Assembly (NCBI GenBank): GCA_963978905.1
Contig: OZ022257.1
Coordinates: forward strand, 33,927,685-33,991,684
DNA length: 64,000 bases
Direction of reading: 5' to 3'
Origin: Trichostrongylus colubriformis
Lineage: Eukaryota > Nematoda > Chromadorea > Rhabditida > Trichostrongylidae
Shown here: in pieces, positions 26,301-36,842 of the stretch
Position numbering within the stretch: the first letter of the stretch is position 1
Layout of the letters: the number at the start of each line of letters is the position of its first letter
Program-made: the position numbers and the translations under genes
Notes under the pieces: generated by a model
Database searches by the model: none
Seen by the model: only the letters and a program-made list of their open reading frames with translations
What the model was told of the DNA's origin: nothing

Positions 26301-29300
26301 TCCCCGTCGGGAATTTCTCGATAAAGGCGGTGACCCTCGATGTATAGTTGTTGTAAGTGCGACATTCGAAGTCGCACAACTGGATCAGCTCTTCCTATCA
26401 TATGCCAGCTGTTAGCGTTATCGCTGCTAACCGGTGTCAGCGTATATTTATCCTTGTTGACGAGTGATATTCCACCGCCCGTTGACTTCCACCAGGAGTA
26501 GCTTTTGAGAGATTTGATCTTGGATGATAAAAACTCGAAGGAGAGATTGGGTATGACGGTGACCGCAGCATTTTGATTGGTCTTGAGAGAAACATCCACG
26601 GAAAAATGAGTTTTAGTGTTACCCATATGCTTATGTTGTATTTTGCCTAATGTGGGCTTCATGCAAAATTTGACGCAAAAACTTGTGAATTTGGCTGAGA
26701 CACAGCACCACAAAGTACGTTCGGGTGGGCGGGGCCTCCGAGTAAAAGCCTCGTCCAGTGGTCCGCCCTGGTCGGAAACGCATTATAGGAACAGAATGTT
26801 ACATAAACAGTCCCACTCTCCGTCAGCGGTGGAGGACGACGGAACGAGGCTTTTCCTCGGAGGCCCCGCCTACCCGGACGTACTCTGTGGTGCTGTATCT
26901 TAGCCGGATTCACATTTTTTCGCGTGAGATTTTGCATGAGGCTTACATTAGGCAAATGCAACATAAACATATGGGTAACACAAAAACTCATTTTTCTGTG
27001 GACGACTCCTTTGACTGAGCAGTACGCCACACATAAGAGACGAAAAATAAAATTGTAGCCGCCTCCATCAATATAAATGGCTTCCGTGACGACAGCTCCT
27101 TTCTTGCTGTCACGTCGACTGGGTTTCCCACATTTTATGAGCCAGGTTGTGATTGTAGGCTTTTCGGTGTGTTCGCTGCGAGTCAGGAGTTAATAGTCGA
27201 TGACTGGACATATAGTGGAAGAAATGGATCGCTGACCTCAATGACTTATTATTTACATATAGTTAGACATAGAATATGATCCTATAACAACGCTGTCGTT
27301 GCTGCACAACACCAGGATCTCGTAGAATGGCTTCAATGAGACCTCTAGGCTCATTGAAGCCATTCTACGAGATCCTGGTGTTGTGCCAACGGGATCGCAG
27401 GATTCTGGGAACAGCCCGGCGACTGTCAGAACCCTACTATTCTGAAACTGCCATTTGTTCGCAGCGAATAGTGAAAAGGAGAGCGAAGTGTTAGACTGTT
27501 GATGAACCGCGGGAATTCCACCGTTTTCATCTTCCAGTTGAATTGCTATCGTGTCAATGTGTCTACCTTGTTCTTGACTCTTTGTTTCTGTAACATAGTA
27601 ATAGACATGCTTCTACGCATTTTATGCGAATTGTCGAAATGTTCTAGAGCTATAAGCAGTTATCGTTCAGTATTCAGACCAAATTCACTGCTGTGTTCGA
27701 TTTGCTTCTACGTGGTAATGACGTCCTAAAACACATCGACGCGGGGACATGTTTCATTCCAGGACCTATTGTTTTACGGAGAGCTATCGGTTATGGTGAG
27801 TACCGCCCTGTTGATGATTTGAGTGGAGCTTATGCGAGAATTACATAAAAATGTTGTTCACGTTGTCCGGAAGGGCAACGATCAGAGGCAAGACGGGTAG
27901 GATAGTCATAGGAGTAATCCTCTAATGGAGTGTTCGAGGTAGCACTGACTACATGTGAAAGCGGTTTACTCTTCGCCAACTGGCAACCCGTAACTCCTTC
28001 AGAGGGTATAGAGATAGCACAAGTCTGAACACTCATTTTGACAGTGTTTGACTCGTATGACCACTCTGTGCCCTCTATGGGGGTGTGTACCCCTATGTTT
28101 GGATTTCGCACGACGATGAGTGGGGTGCGACGCAGTGCGAGCTATGCGCGTCGCAGTAGTTGGGTCGTAACGATTACACGATAATGCAGTTGACTTGTAA
28201 TCGCTGCGGGACTCGACAACATGGCGCCTTTGGCTTGTCCGCATTGCTTCGCTTGCGACATGCCGCGGTGCAGAATTCTGACGTAAGGGTACAAACCCAG
28301 GAGTTACCATGCGACCCTCTCCACCACTCGTCTTGTTTGTGCTTCGAGCTCCCTCATTTTACGAGCAAATACAGCTCCTTCCATAATGAGCCAAGCAAAG
28401 CATCATAATAAGATTTTTTCTACCAATGCCCGGCCCTGTTGGGAACAGGGGCATTTCCATCTTGACTCTAGAATAAGAATGTTTCGTTCCCGTGCTTTGG
28501 GTGAACAAGGTGCAGCGGCGTCAGTTCCACGCGTGTGATAGTGAGTGGATCTGTAGGCATGATTTTAATTAAGACGACTGACTGTTTAGGCATAATGTTC
28601 GCCCCGACGTTCATCGTCACAGCATTCGCCTCCTATACGATGTACGTGATGATGATTCGCCACAAGTTACCATTTCGGGATTTACTCAAACCAACCAGCG
28701 ACTGGATGGTTCACACGGCAGTGAACTCGGTAAGATTACCGCAAGTTTGGAAAAATGTTGTGTGGGTCTGCCGTCATAGTTTCCTAATTCAGACTCGTCC
28801 ACGACCTCACTCCCTCGCTTACGGGCTGTACAACAGCCTCTTCCAGCTGAGCTATGAGAACGCCTTCTTTGGATTGTTCGTCATCGAGATATTCTTCGGT
28901 ATTGCGATTTTCTGTGTGTTCGCTTTGAACTCACTCTCAATTATCGGTAAGTACTTGAGCAAAATCAATCAAGCTCAACGCTTTCTTTTCATTAATTCAC
29001 TTAAAAATATTAATTTCTCATACTGCTCAACATTCATTAAAACCTGTTCCTTTTCATCCTTTTGAGATCTTCTTTTGAAGTCTAGTATCCTTTTGAACGA
29101 CGATGTATGGCTAGGGGATCCCGGAACGGACTTTTTGGCCTGGCCTCGTGAACACAGGGAGATCGGCTGGCCTGACCGGAAAAATCGTCTGGAGGAAATG
29201 TGCAGCTGAAGTGAATTTTACGCCCGTAAGCGCTACTGATCGCGACATTTGAGAGGTCCTTAAGCAGTTGCTCTAGCACCATAATGACGCAGCCGTGATT

Positions 29301-30873
29301 CCGCCTAACGCCCTTTCCTCGGAACGACATCTGACATCGTCAAACAAGCTCGGACTACGTCCCCCCTAAACTCACTCACTCATTGAGCATGGCTCACTTT
29401 CTGTTCGAGAAGCGATCTTGCCAGACCACCTGCCTGCAAAAGAAGGTGGGAAATGCGTGCTTCCGACGGACGCTGTCCATGCCTCTAATATTAACTTGAA
29501 GGAAAAAAGAGGGCTATGCAGCCGTCTGTTGAAATCGCTACGCACATATGTGCTATGTAGCATGGCTGTAAAAGAAACGACATTAAATAGACAAAATCCC
29601 AGGAGTGGGAATTCTGTTCACAGCTGATGCTCACCGCCGACATGTATTGTGGTGCGCCGTATCAGTGAATATCGGTTGGCGCCACGTGAATCTGCGATGC
29701 ATGACGATAGTAAGTAGTCAAATGGGGTACAGAAGGACCCTGCACGCGGGGTGCTTGCTGCTTACAGTAAGGCTCTGTCGAATTATTTAAGCGTATGTTC
29801 CAGCGCGATGCTGTGAACACAATTTCCCTTCTTGAACACTTGAATTGCTGCTTTTGTCTTCTTCCATTCAAAATTCACCAGAAGCCCGAACATTTGGCTC
29901 CACTGTACACTGTAGCACGTGTAACCCTCTTGGTTCTAGGTTTCTCGGCTTCTCACACAGCGAACGATTACCGTGCCTTGATGTTGTTCACCTTTGTGCT
30001 ACTCCATGGGTACGCCTTGATCGAAATGCGAAAATGTCAAATGAAGGAGCAGCAGCACAATCGGTGAGTGTTGTCTGTCGTGATGCAATTTCAGTCGTTG
30101 TCCTTTTTACGTCTTCACTTCTAGGTTGATGCTGTACATCGCTGTCGCCACTATGGAGACAGCAATGCTTAACGGCTACATGTGGATGTACGCCTCTGAC
30201 CATTCGTGGGGAATCGACGTCGCTCCATTGATCATCATCATCTGTACCACATGTGCGTTCTCTTTTACCTTTCGCGGTTTGTTGCCATTGCCAGGCTACC
30301 GAGTTCGGAAACTCGGATGTAGAGTGATCATCACCTTGAATGCAAGAACTTGCTAGACCTTCATTAAGAAGAGGCCAGGACCATTCCGCTATAGACACAA
30401 CCTACCGATGCGTGCGTTGGCCGAAAAGGTGTCGTATTTTGTATGACCCTCGAAGAAAGGCCGTGCGGAACGGATATCCCCTTTTTTGAGATTGTATTTT
30501 TCGAAAATTTTCCTTGAAGCGAGGCTTTATCTTGCCTGTCCTCGCCCTTTCTGTAATCCTATCTAAGATATCATCCAAAGTTAATAATGTCTAATTCACT
30601 TTTCTTCTTCATGACTTTTATCCTTTCAGTGATTCGTGGTTGCTGTATTCTCCTCGGTATCGCCATTCGCGCCCATCTTCTGGACCAAATTCGACCAACC
30701 CGGACACGGGACGCTACTGAGGTATGGACTTACCTTTTGTGTTCTACATCCCAACCCGCAAACTGTACTGTGAGTACTAATCACTTCGAATTCAGATCTA
30801 TGAAGTGGATACGGTATTAGGAATTGATGCAGAAGATGATTCACCGATCATTTTTGACCTCGCTCGAGCCTGA
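5400..30873 (+). CDS. SLC6-like (snf family) membrane transporter with extra C-terminal membrane domain
   Basis: Exons assembled by hand: 5400-5607, 6710-6854, 6923-7012, 18581-18748, 19587-19770, 20949-21080, 21160-21250, 23123-23238, 23323-23424, 24036-24126, 24202-24359, 27763-27795, 28574-28729, 28793-28946, 29624-29709, 29882-30063, 30125-30276, 30630-30721, 30796-30873. All introns are GT..AG, phases agree, total 2418 nt (805 residues plus TGA). SLC6 features seen: the TM2 end and loop SVGSLSTHGPVLTYK...IGWAL (usual ALGQ-S-x-GP-x-x-x-W-K...GIG); loop 2 with W-x3-C...C and glycosylation sites NIT and NIS; WPAQEFNSYVIR before TM3; TM4-TM5 around residues 204-265; TM8 LWAILYYTAQFLFTSLG; loop before TM10 with SLGWQTIESDI; TM12 followed by LLKPTSDW. 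The TM1 signature N-V-W-R-F-P and the TM8 L-D-S-Q ion-binding stretch are absent. Residues ~559-805 add about six hydrophobic segments. A polytopic membrane protein; substrate unknown. The 31-kb span is due to transposon-filled introns. A separate downstream gene fused in this model remains possible. Confidence 0.8.
6274..6287. repeat. Poly-C tract
   Basis: A run of 14 C residues in the first intron of the transporter gene. Similar runs occur at 12229-12239 (11 C) and 15755-15772 (18 C). Simple-sequence tracts with no other feature attached. Confidence 0.9.
8215..8515 (+). repeat. tRNA-derived SINE, diverged copy 1
   Basis: Shares with the copies at 13995, 41925 and 51039 the segments ggggatcgag, gcctaggtcaaccaagc, the middle gaatggaaatataatgcg-tggcgca and the 3' end gggattgatcaacgcc followed by tttatcctgttt. 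The tRNA-like head is worn. Boundaries are approximate. Confidence 0.55.
11381..11476. repeat. Inverted duplication (hairpin) inside mariner B
   Basis: The 46-bp arms 11381-11426 and 11431-11476 are reverse complements with four mismatches and a 4-nt loop. The right arm reads into the transposase frame, so it is the original sequence. The left arm is the copied inverted version that replaced the 5' part of the element. Confidence 0.85.
11480..12077 (+). pseudogene. Mariner transposase remnant (element B)
   Basis: The frame from about 11480 reads VVTGDEPWVFY, containing the first catalytic aspartate, then FLHDNARPRAA with the second. A frameshift near 11850 moves the third motif SPDLAPSDYHLF (D,D34D spacing) into another frame, which runs to the stop at 12075-12077 after LPKKWQSVIEAEGDYY. 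All three catalytic motifs survive, but the N-terminal DNA-binding half is gone and the frame is broken, so it is inactive. Confidence 0.85.
13995..14290 (+). repeat. tRNA-derived SINE, copy 2
   Basis: The head gtgacaggtggcgcacacc resembles a polymerase III A box, and ggatcgaatcc about 35 bases later resembles a B box (consensus GGTTCGANNCC with one change). The body matches the copies at 41925-42215 and 51039-51263 (minus strand), and the tail ends cttttatccttttcat. No protein coding. Confidence 0.75.
14735..15621 (+). mobile_element. Mariner element C, decayed
   Basis: Ends ttaggtagtaagcgaagttc and the complement of ttaggttgtaaggaaaattt, flanked by TA (14733-14734, 15622-15623). Length 887 bp. 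Plus-strand transposase traces include CPWFQKCRNEKELLEF near 15045 (usual RWF-x-K-F-R-x-G-x-x-x-L-E) and a weak SLDLALLGPT near 15340 where mariners have SPDLAPSDY. Many stops. A different lineage from A and B by its terminal repeats. Confidence 0.75.
16995..17464 (+). repeat. TTAA-flanked MITE, copy 1
   Basis: Similar over its whole length to 43262-43769 and, reversed, to 60754-61268: start agac-gcag-taggggtaat, a central cgccacctcctggcga block, ggtcttcggccatttcctt, and end cctatcgctggct followed by TTAA (17465-17468). The left flank has lost the TTAA. Non-coding. Confidence 0.7.
17816..17900. repeat. Perfect 38-bp hairpin
   Basis: Arms 17816-17853 and 17863-17900 are exact reverse complements separated by a 9-nt loop. 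No terminal motif or target duplication identifies it as a transposon. Located in the large third intron of the transporter gene, on the transcribed strand. It could be a recent inverted duplication or a small-RNA hairpin. Confidence 0.85.
19102..19340. repeat. MITE with 30-bp inverted ends, copy 1
   Basis: Ends gggtgtgtacccttatgtta and the complement ending aaggatacacaccc form an imperfect 30-bp terminal inverted repeat. The interior, including ttgacttgtaatcgctt and caacatggcgcctt, matches the copy at 28081-28299. Lies in the intron before the exon at 19587. Confidence 0.8.
22131..22662 (-). repeat. Tc1-type MITE (CAGTAGC family), copy 1
   Basis: Inverted ends cagtagcactcaaaagtctt and the complement ending gcgctactg, flanked by TA (22129-22130, 22663-22664). 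It is the same family as 59693-60193, in the opposite orientation. Its interior has an extra direct duplication: tttagtatgttgtacttg at 22221-22238 and again at 22248-22265. Frames shared by the two copies include TAAQRD and MALQKQ, possibly a trace of a transposase N-terminus. Sits in the intron between exons 7 and 8 of the transporter gene. Confidence 0.8.
26595..27002. repeat. Long-inverted-repeat MITE (GTTACCCATATG family), copy 1
   Basis: Left arm (about 26595-26775) and right arm (about 26830-27002) are imperfect reverse complements of about 170 bp, each containing gttacccatatg, gcctaatgtgggct and a GC-rich block ggcggggcctccgag. The short centre lies near 26780-26825. A diverged second copy is at 60308-60676. 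It occupies the intron between the exons at 24359 and 27763. Confidence 0.8.
27304..27386. repeat. Perfect 37-bp hairpin
   Basis: Arms 27304-27340 and 27350-27386 are exact reverse complements with a 9-nt loop that itself contains a short cct/agg pair. No target duplication or transposon ends. It lies about 380 bp before the 33-nt exon at 27763 in the transporter gene. Confidence 0.85.
28081..28299. repeat. MITE with 30-bp inverted ends, copy 2
   Basis: Matches 19102-19340 end to end (gggtgtgtacccctatgttt ... acgtaagggtacaaaccc), shorter by about 20 bp in the middle. Located in the intron between the exons ending at 27795 and starting at 28574. Confidence 0.8.
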
Positions 30874-31366
30874 ATTATCACTTTGATCACTTTTCTCATT
30901 TTCATATTGACTAGCTCTCATGGCTTATCTCCGTTTTATTGTTGTATCGTCATGTACTGGACTTCTATTACTGAGGCCTTACTGCTGCTCTCGTTTACAC
31001 TAGTCGTGTGTTTCCAACATACCCTTGTGCAATGTTTGTGAATGTACCTACTGTATTCTCGCTTAAACAACTCACTTCAAAACATCTCACGTGTGTGATA
31101 AGTAACAGCCACCTGCGCAGCTTTTATCGTCCCACGGACGCTAGCTAAACTTTTCGTCTTTGTCACATATCCCTTATCTCAGATGCTGTATGCTTACCGG
31201 TACTGTTGAACACTGTGTTAAAGTATAAAGTATAAAGAATTAAGACTTGCTGTTTCTTACATTTATTATTGCTTCTTATTACCAGGCACCGGGAGGGGTA
31301 AATTTGGGAGACTGTAGAGTGTGAAAGTGGGGGGTGCTCAGCAATAACAGCAGAGAAGGAACGACT
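30874..31366. other. 3' flank of transporter gene
   Basis: AT-rich sequence after the TGA at 30871-30873. No canonical AATAAA was found within 300 bp. The repeated agtataaagtataaag near 31220 is the nearest A-rich candidate. No coding signal was seen. Confidence 0.4.
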
Positions 31367-32270
31367 ACAAGCTATTCACTCGAGTCATCTGTATAGAATT
31401 GGCAGCTTCAGACGGAGGACAGCCATGCGAGCAAGAAGAGTTCCGGAAGAGTTCCAGCACAACCCATCACGTCCACACGGTCACTAGACTCATTGAATTT
31501 TCGCGAGAATACAAGTTGCCATTATGTTTTACAACGTCGTCTTTGAAGAAAGCCTTCGACTCCGATGAGACAGAAGAGACTATAACTAGATAAGTGTGCT
31601 GCGTGAGCTCTATAGCAACTTCGCGACTAGAATTTCGCCATCCAAGGAAGTCATGACCGTCCTAAACAGACGGGTTCAACAAGGCAATTCCTTTAACCCC
31701 ATCGACTTCTCGATGAACCCTTGAGAACGTCACCCGTCAACTGGAATGGGAAGGAATGGAAGTGAAGGTCGATGGCCAGCATCTATATTCATCACCTTCG
31801 CTGACGCTGCTTCACTGACGACATGGTACTTCTTGCATCGACAATCCAGTAAGCGGAACGAAGGCTAGCCGATTGCGACTGCGAGTGTGGAAAAATCGAT
31901 CCATGGCTGAATCCAACGAGCAGGATTTATGAGAAACGGATTGGTACCTGATGCCCCATTTACGCCTAATGAAACGAGGATCACTGAATGCTTCAGCTGC
32001 GTGTACCTGGATTGAAAAGTCAATATGATGAATCACGTAGCACAGAGCTGAGCAGGAGCGAGCGAGACACTCGGGAGCCTTCAAGCTCATCGAGGAACTA
32101 GTGAAGAAGATGAAGGATACCGGCTCCGACCCTATCTCTTCACTTCCTGACATATGCCTCAAAGACGTGGATTCTACGTATGCATGCGCTATGACTCAAT
32201 GTGCCCTCGAAGACACTATTCTCGTGCACCAGGTTCTTCAAGGGAAAAACATCGTACCCTGTGACTGAAA
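31367..32270 (+). pseudogene. RTE retrotransposon fragment (reverse transcriptase)
   Basis: Broken plus-strand coding traces in the order expected of an RTE reverse transcriptase: YKLFTRVI near 31369; GGQPCEQEEFRKSS and HTVTRLIEFSREYKLP; SLKKAFDS near 31542, the palm region with the first catalytic aspartate; RFAD near 31796, where the F-A-D-D box is split by a short insertion; then remnants of the thumb region (TYASKTW-like near 32155). The endonuclease half is absent and frames shift repeatedly. The same family as the element at 50800-57850. Confidence 0.75.
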
Positions 32271-35200
32271 CAGGTCCACTACCTTTTCTACGATGAAAGT
32301 GAAGCATAAGACACTTAGACGCATTTGGACCCAACTGGAAGCGGTTCATCATTCTCTTGTACTTTTTCGCTGAGATATTTATATGCTTTCACTTTATGCA
32401 TTTGTCGATGAAGTGTGTTGCAAGCGTGTTCGACTTTCCGTGAACAGGTGGTTGGACGTTCCTGAGTACGATGTCGTCGTTTCGCTACGTGTCGTCATTT
32501 CGCTTTCGACTTCCTACAAAAATGTGGGTCAACGCGTGCAACCGCTCTCTGTTATGCGCGCTGTGTCACTTGTTCCCTGGCTATGCCTCGTAAACCTACA
32601 CTTTGTACTTCCCCTAAGAAAATTTAAACAAATTGCTACTTCAAGCTTGCAATAATTGTACGATACATTCGACATCCTGTGCAAGCTTTTGTTCCATTTC
32701 CATGCTCCATCGCTAAGACCTAATTATTGTTATTTTTACGATATTTCACACTCCTTTTGTCACATAGACGGAAATGGTCTGCATTGAAACAAAAGGCAGC
32801 CCTTCTCAATTGAGCTCCACGAAGTTGGCCAATTAAAACAGAAAGCGCAGTTACTGCAGACAACAGTCGGTAAAACCATTACCAAAAATTTTTGGATTTC
32901 CCACTTCTCGACTGTAAGAGAAAGACTGCCGTCCTTCAGATCTTCATGGTCTTCAGCATCTTTATGCAATGCTCGTTCCAATTATTTTCATTCACTTTTT
33001 GAAGACAGTTCGGACATTTACTCGTCCGATTCATTTCATTTTTTGGGCATTAGGTGAGAGCCTACCGAGAATCTCACGGCCACTTACTACACTTACTAAG
33101 AATTCGTTCCGTCTCTCTCTCGCATTTAAAATGATGGAAAATTCAGATTTTTGTGATACCGAAGCTCCTATCATATCATTCATCTCAACAAGTCCCTTCA
33201 AGTGCATTGTGCTGCCGATATCGTGCCCATTATAGGACAAAAATATTCCCACCTTCGCTCTACTTCTTCAGTTTCCCATCTCATAAAAACTTATAAACCT
33301 CATAAAAAAGCACAAACTCATAAAAATTTCAACTCATATAACTATCTGCGGGCTGTTTCTCACTATATCGAAATGAGAGATGCTATGGTTGTGGAAAAGC
33401 AATTAGAATCTTGAAAAACACAGACAATAGGACGTTTCTGATGTTCCAAGCTTGGAACTGGAACTTCGGAAGGATATTCGCTTAGTGTCGCTGAGCTTGT
33501 TAAGCAATAACGCCTGTTGCCTCTGCTGATGATTCCTTCCCTATTAGAGCTTGTGTCGTAACTTGTTTTGTCGCAATCAACAGTAAACTAGCTATGCGAT
33601 ATGGCTGTCCCCTGCTTATGACCGCATACAGGGAGGAAGGCGCCCAGATTCGCCCTCTGAGCGAACGTGGACTTCTTCTTGCGCTGCAAAAGGATATGTA
33701 GAACCTCTGTAGTCGCAGGTGGGTCTTTATGTCTTTGGAGGGCAGTCAAACACGCTCGCAACACACCGAAATCGAATATCGTCTGTGAGTACTAAGCAGT
33801 CATTCACAGTAAAATGTGCTGAAATTTTGGCCTCCAAAGAGATGGACCGCTTTCGGGTACGGATCTTGTTTGACGATTGAAGTTACAGTCGAGATGAAGT
33901 TTCGGTCGATCTAAAATGCGACTACATTGACTTCACTGAACCATTAATGAAATGGATATGACAGATTCGTGAAACAAAAGCTTATTTCTTGCAGCGAAGG
34001 GCTCGTAGAAAGGTATACGAAAAACCTGTAACCATTAGGCCAGGGACAACATAATAAGAGCACGTGTCTTCGCAATATTGTACTTGCTTTGCCTTGGTAC
34101 GTCTACCTCACTTCGATACTTGTAAACTGGGGTACTGATAAATTGAAAACGTGACGCCAGCTGAAAAGTTACTTCTTGAGGAGCTGGTAGGAGACAACGT
34201 CCCTAGTATTTTCAGCTTAGCTCTTCGACGTAATCGGTACTCAGAAGGGTCCTGGTGGTTAGCTGAATTTTATTCGTGTACTTATGTAGGATATTCTAAT
34301 TACTGCAATAAACATTTTCTATGATCATACATTTGCGCACGTATTTCCTCTTAATGTTTCTTGTGAGTTCTTTAGATTGCACATCGTTGATTTCTAAACC
34401 GCAAACGGCATTCAGTTATCTATGCGAATAAAGCTCGTCACGACGCTTCACAAAGCATTTTGAAAGATTTTCAGATCAATTGAAGTTTACCGTTGCAGGT
34501 CCAGCTTCAACTCCTATTCACCTTTATCATGGAGAAGGTTTGTTCATTGGGCGCATAGTCGTTGTAGGCATAATTCATAAAGACAGTGATAGAAGAAGCA
34601 CGCCAGTTTTTAGGGATCGAAGTCTACTTTTCGCATCCTACCAGCGTGGATTGAGCTATGGCTTGTGTTGTCAGCGGTCATTTGTTTACTCGATGTGATC
34701 TTCACGATGCTCCGGCCTCATACTACCGAAGGATCCCTATCTCGCATTTTTCTGCCATGTGAGTCCCACAGTTGAGTGAAAAAGAGCAGGTGTCGAAGGT
34801 AGGGGTTTTAGCTGAGTTCCCCATTTCTAAGCCTCAGAAGTTTCAAAATGTGAAAGAATTCGAGCAAGAACGGCTTGCAGTTGTAGAGCAGTGAACGTTC
34901 TACCGAATGCCTATATACCGATAGTTCGTATTTTTGTTGTGTACTCCACTTCTATTTTGTAACCACAACAAACCGCTGAGCGATTTAGAATAAAAGCAAC
35001 ATCATTTCATAGAACTGGGAAGCTCTGTTATTTTTTTCGACAGGTTCTGTTACCATTGAGTTGAATCTATCGCTTCATTCCAACCGAGCCCTACGCACTA
35101 AGCATTCCACTCCTTTCTTCCTTCCATCTCGTCAACACTAGTGTGGCTTCTGTTCTTTTGCGTGCCGCAGCAAGCTGCTACAGGAGCTTGGCAGTATTAG

Positions 35201-36557
35201 TCGGCGTGGGAGGTCGGCTATTGACTGTGCTTCCTCTCTAAGCCAAAGAGCTATTTATGGGAACAGCGCTAGACATGGAATCACCCTCCTTGTTGAACTG
35301 GTTTTGATCCGGGGAATTTGCGGGATTTGATCCAAGGACATTTATACCATAAAGAGCAGCGAAGTTTCTTTGCGAAGTAGTGAACTACATTTACAGGGAA
35401 TTTGTACGCCAGTGTAGATGTCCGCTATGCTGATGAGAAAGACATCGTGACTTGCAGCACTGGACGCGTCATGCTTATCGAGATCGTGATGAACGTAGTC
35501 GCTGTAGTAATGGTAAAGTTTGAAATTTGTCACCATTAGAAATATTGTGACTATGGCACATGGTAACCAGTATTTCTACAGTCTCGTCGGCGATCGCGTC
35601 ACGCACTTCTGACCGCATTCACGTCAAGTGCTTTTGTGTTCTGGAAGACACTCTGGTTCCTTTCCTTGTACGTTCTACCTCCACTTGGTAGGTAATCGTT
35701 GGTTTAGTTGACGTTCTGAGCCGTGGTGATACTATTCTCCAGCCAAACTCATTGATATGAAACAAAGTTTGATTTGTGCCAATACGTCACAATTTTGCAC
35801 CGCGGCGTGTGGCGCGCAACACTTGCGCGCGTACTGCCGCGTCATGTGCGATTGTGCAGCTTCGAGCTATTGTTCTACGCGCAAACTAGTCAGGAAGGCT
35901 GAGATTCGTAGAATTGCAGTTGTCTCCTGCACCCTCCCACTTCAGTGTGCTATTGTGGCGGAAGCGTTGTGGAGGAAATAGCTCACGCAATTGAGAGTAT
36001 GGAAGAGACATTCGCGATTCCACGACTATGCGATTAAGCGATCCTGCGAACTTGCAGATTGTAGGAAAGGAGTCGATACACACCTCTTCAATCAACTACT
36101 CTTTTTTGCTCACTCAATCTTCAAAGTGAAACCTTCTGGCTTTGAAACCTTTGTTAACCTTTTGACAACTTACTCCACTTAATTTACATAAATAGGGGTG
36201 TGCGCAAAGTTAGCAACTGCTTGGGTTGAGCTGTCACTATCGGACCACACAAAGTCACACTCGTTATGTATCTCACGTCGTAATACACGATTCCTCTATG
36301 TTTCGTTCTTACACCTCCTGGTCCTTTTCTGGGTGTTCGTTGATACTGTTATACTTTTGTCATTTTATAAGTACCGCAAGGACTTACTTTTGTTTATTGA
36401 AGAAGCATCTCATGTACTTTCATTCGTTTTCTATTATGAGCCTCACACTTTTGCAGTGATAAGCCTGTAGCATTTTCAGGAAAATAAAAGGAGTGACGGC
36501 CACCCATGTGAAGGGTAGTGGGCACTGTCCAAATGGATCTAAACATTTGGATTTCAG
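32271..36557. other. Low-signal region, may hold upstream exons of the EXPERA-like gene
   Basis: I could not assemble a reliable gene here. A plus-strand frame near 36290-36400 (SFLHLLVLFWVFVDTVILLS) is hydrophobic and could be a membrane exon. 36481-36514 has an acceptor (gcattttcag) and a possible donor giving the phase needed by the exon at 36558. These are candidates only. A worn foldback relic is listed separately. Confidence 0.3.
34855..35060. repeat. Relic of the foldback element
   Basis: The segment tgtagagcagtgaacgttct followed by accgaatgcctatata, and gagcgatttagaataaaag further on, matches the order and spacing of the right arm of 2948-4312 (around 3860-4040) with many substitutions. 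No ends were recognised. Confidence 0.5.
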
Positions 36558-36842
36558 GAAATCGGTCGTATTTCAACGAGAGCAGCTCTTATCTCGATAT
36601 CTTTCTGATCTTTTGGATCCCCAATGGTGAATATCCTTTTGGATTCTCTCATGACCCTCCGGATACACTTTCATTTTCCTCAAGTCAACCATCTTATAGT
36701 GTTTTTCTTCCAGAATCTTTTCATTAAAGCGTACAGAACGATTTCAGGATTTTGGGTTGTGATGCCTTTCATCGTGATGAAGTCGTTGTGGAACAAGTTA
36801 GCGATACCTGTGGATCACTACATCACTGTCAGCACGGCGTGA
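36558..36842 (+). CDS. EXPERA / emopamil-binding-like protein, last two exons
   Basis: Exon 36558-36626 is bounded by acceptor tggatttcag and donor ATG-gtgaat. Exon 36748-36842 is bounded by acceptor acgatttcag and the TGA at 36840-36842. The phase is 1 at both junctions, so they join cleanly. Joined, they read FNESSSYLDIFLIFWIPN then GFWVVMPFIVMKSLW, a hydrophobic segment ending in N-G-x-W-V-V-x-P. This resembles the last membrane helix of EBP-type sterol isomerases and related EXPERA proteins (F-x-x-M-N-x-L-W-x-V-x-P). It is followed by a short tail. The upstream exons with the catalytic His/Glu residues were not found, so family membership is tentative. Confidence 0.5.

Noticed and set aside
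30126..30356. Reading straight through the donor at 30277 to a stop near 30356
   Set aside because: Splicing at 30277 to the acceptor before 30630 keeps phase and leads to a natural acidic C-terminus. The read-through tail looks non-coding.
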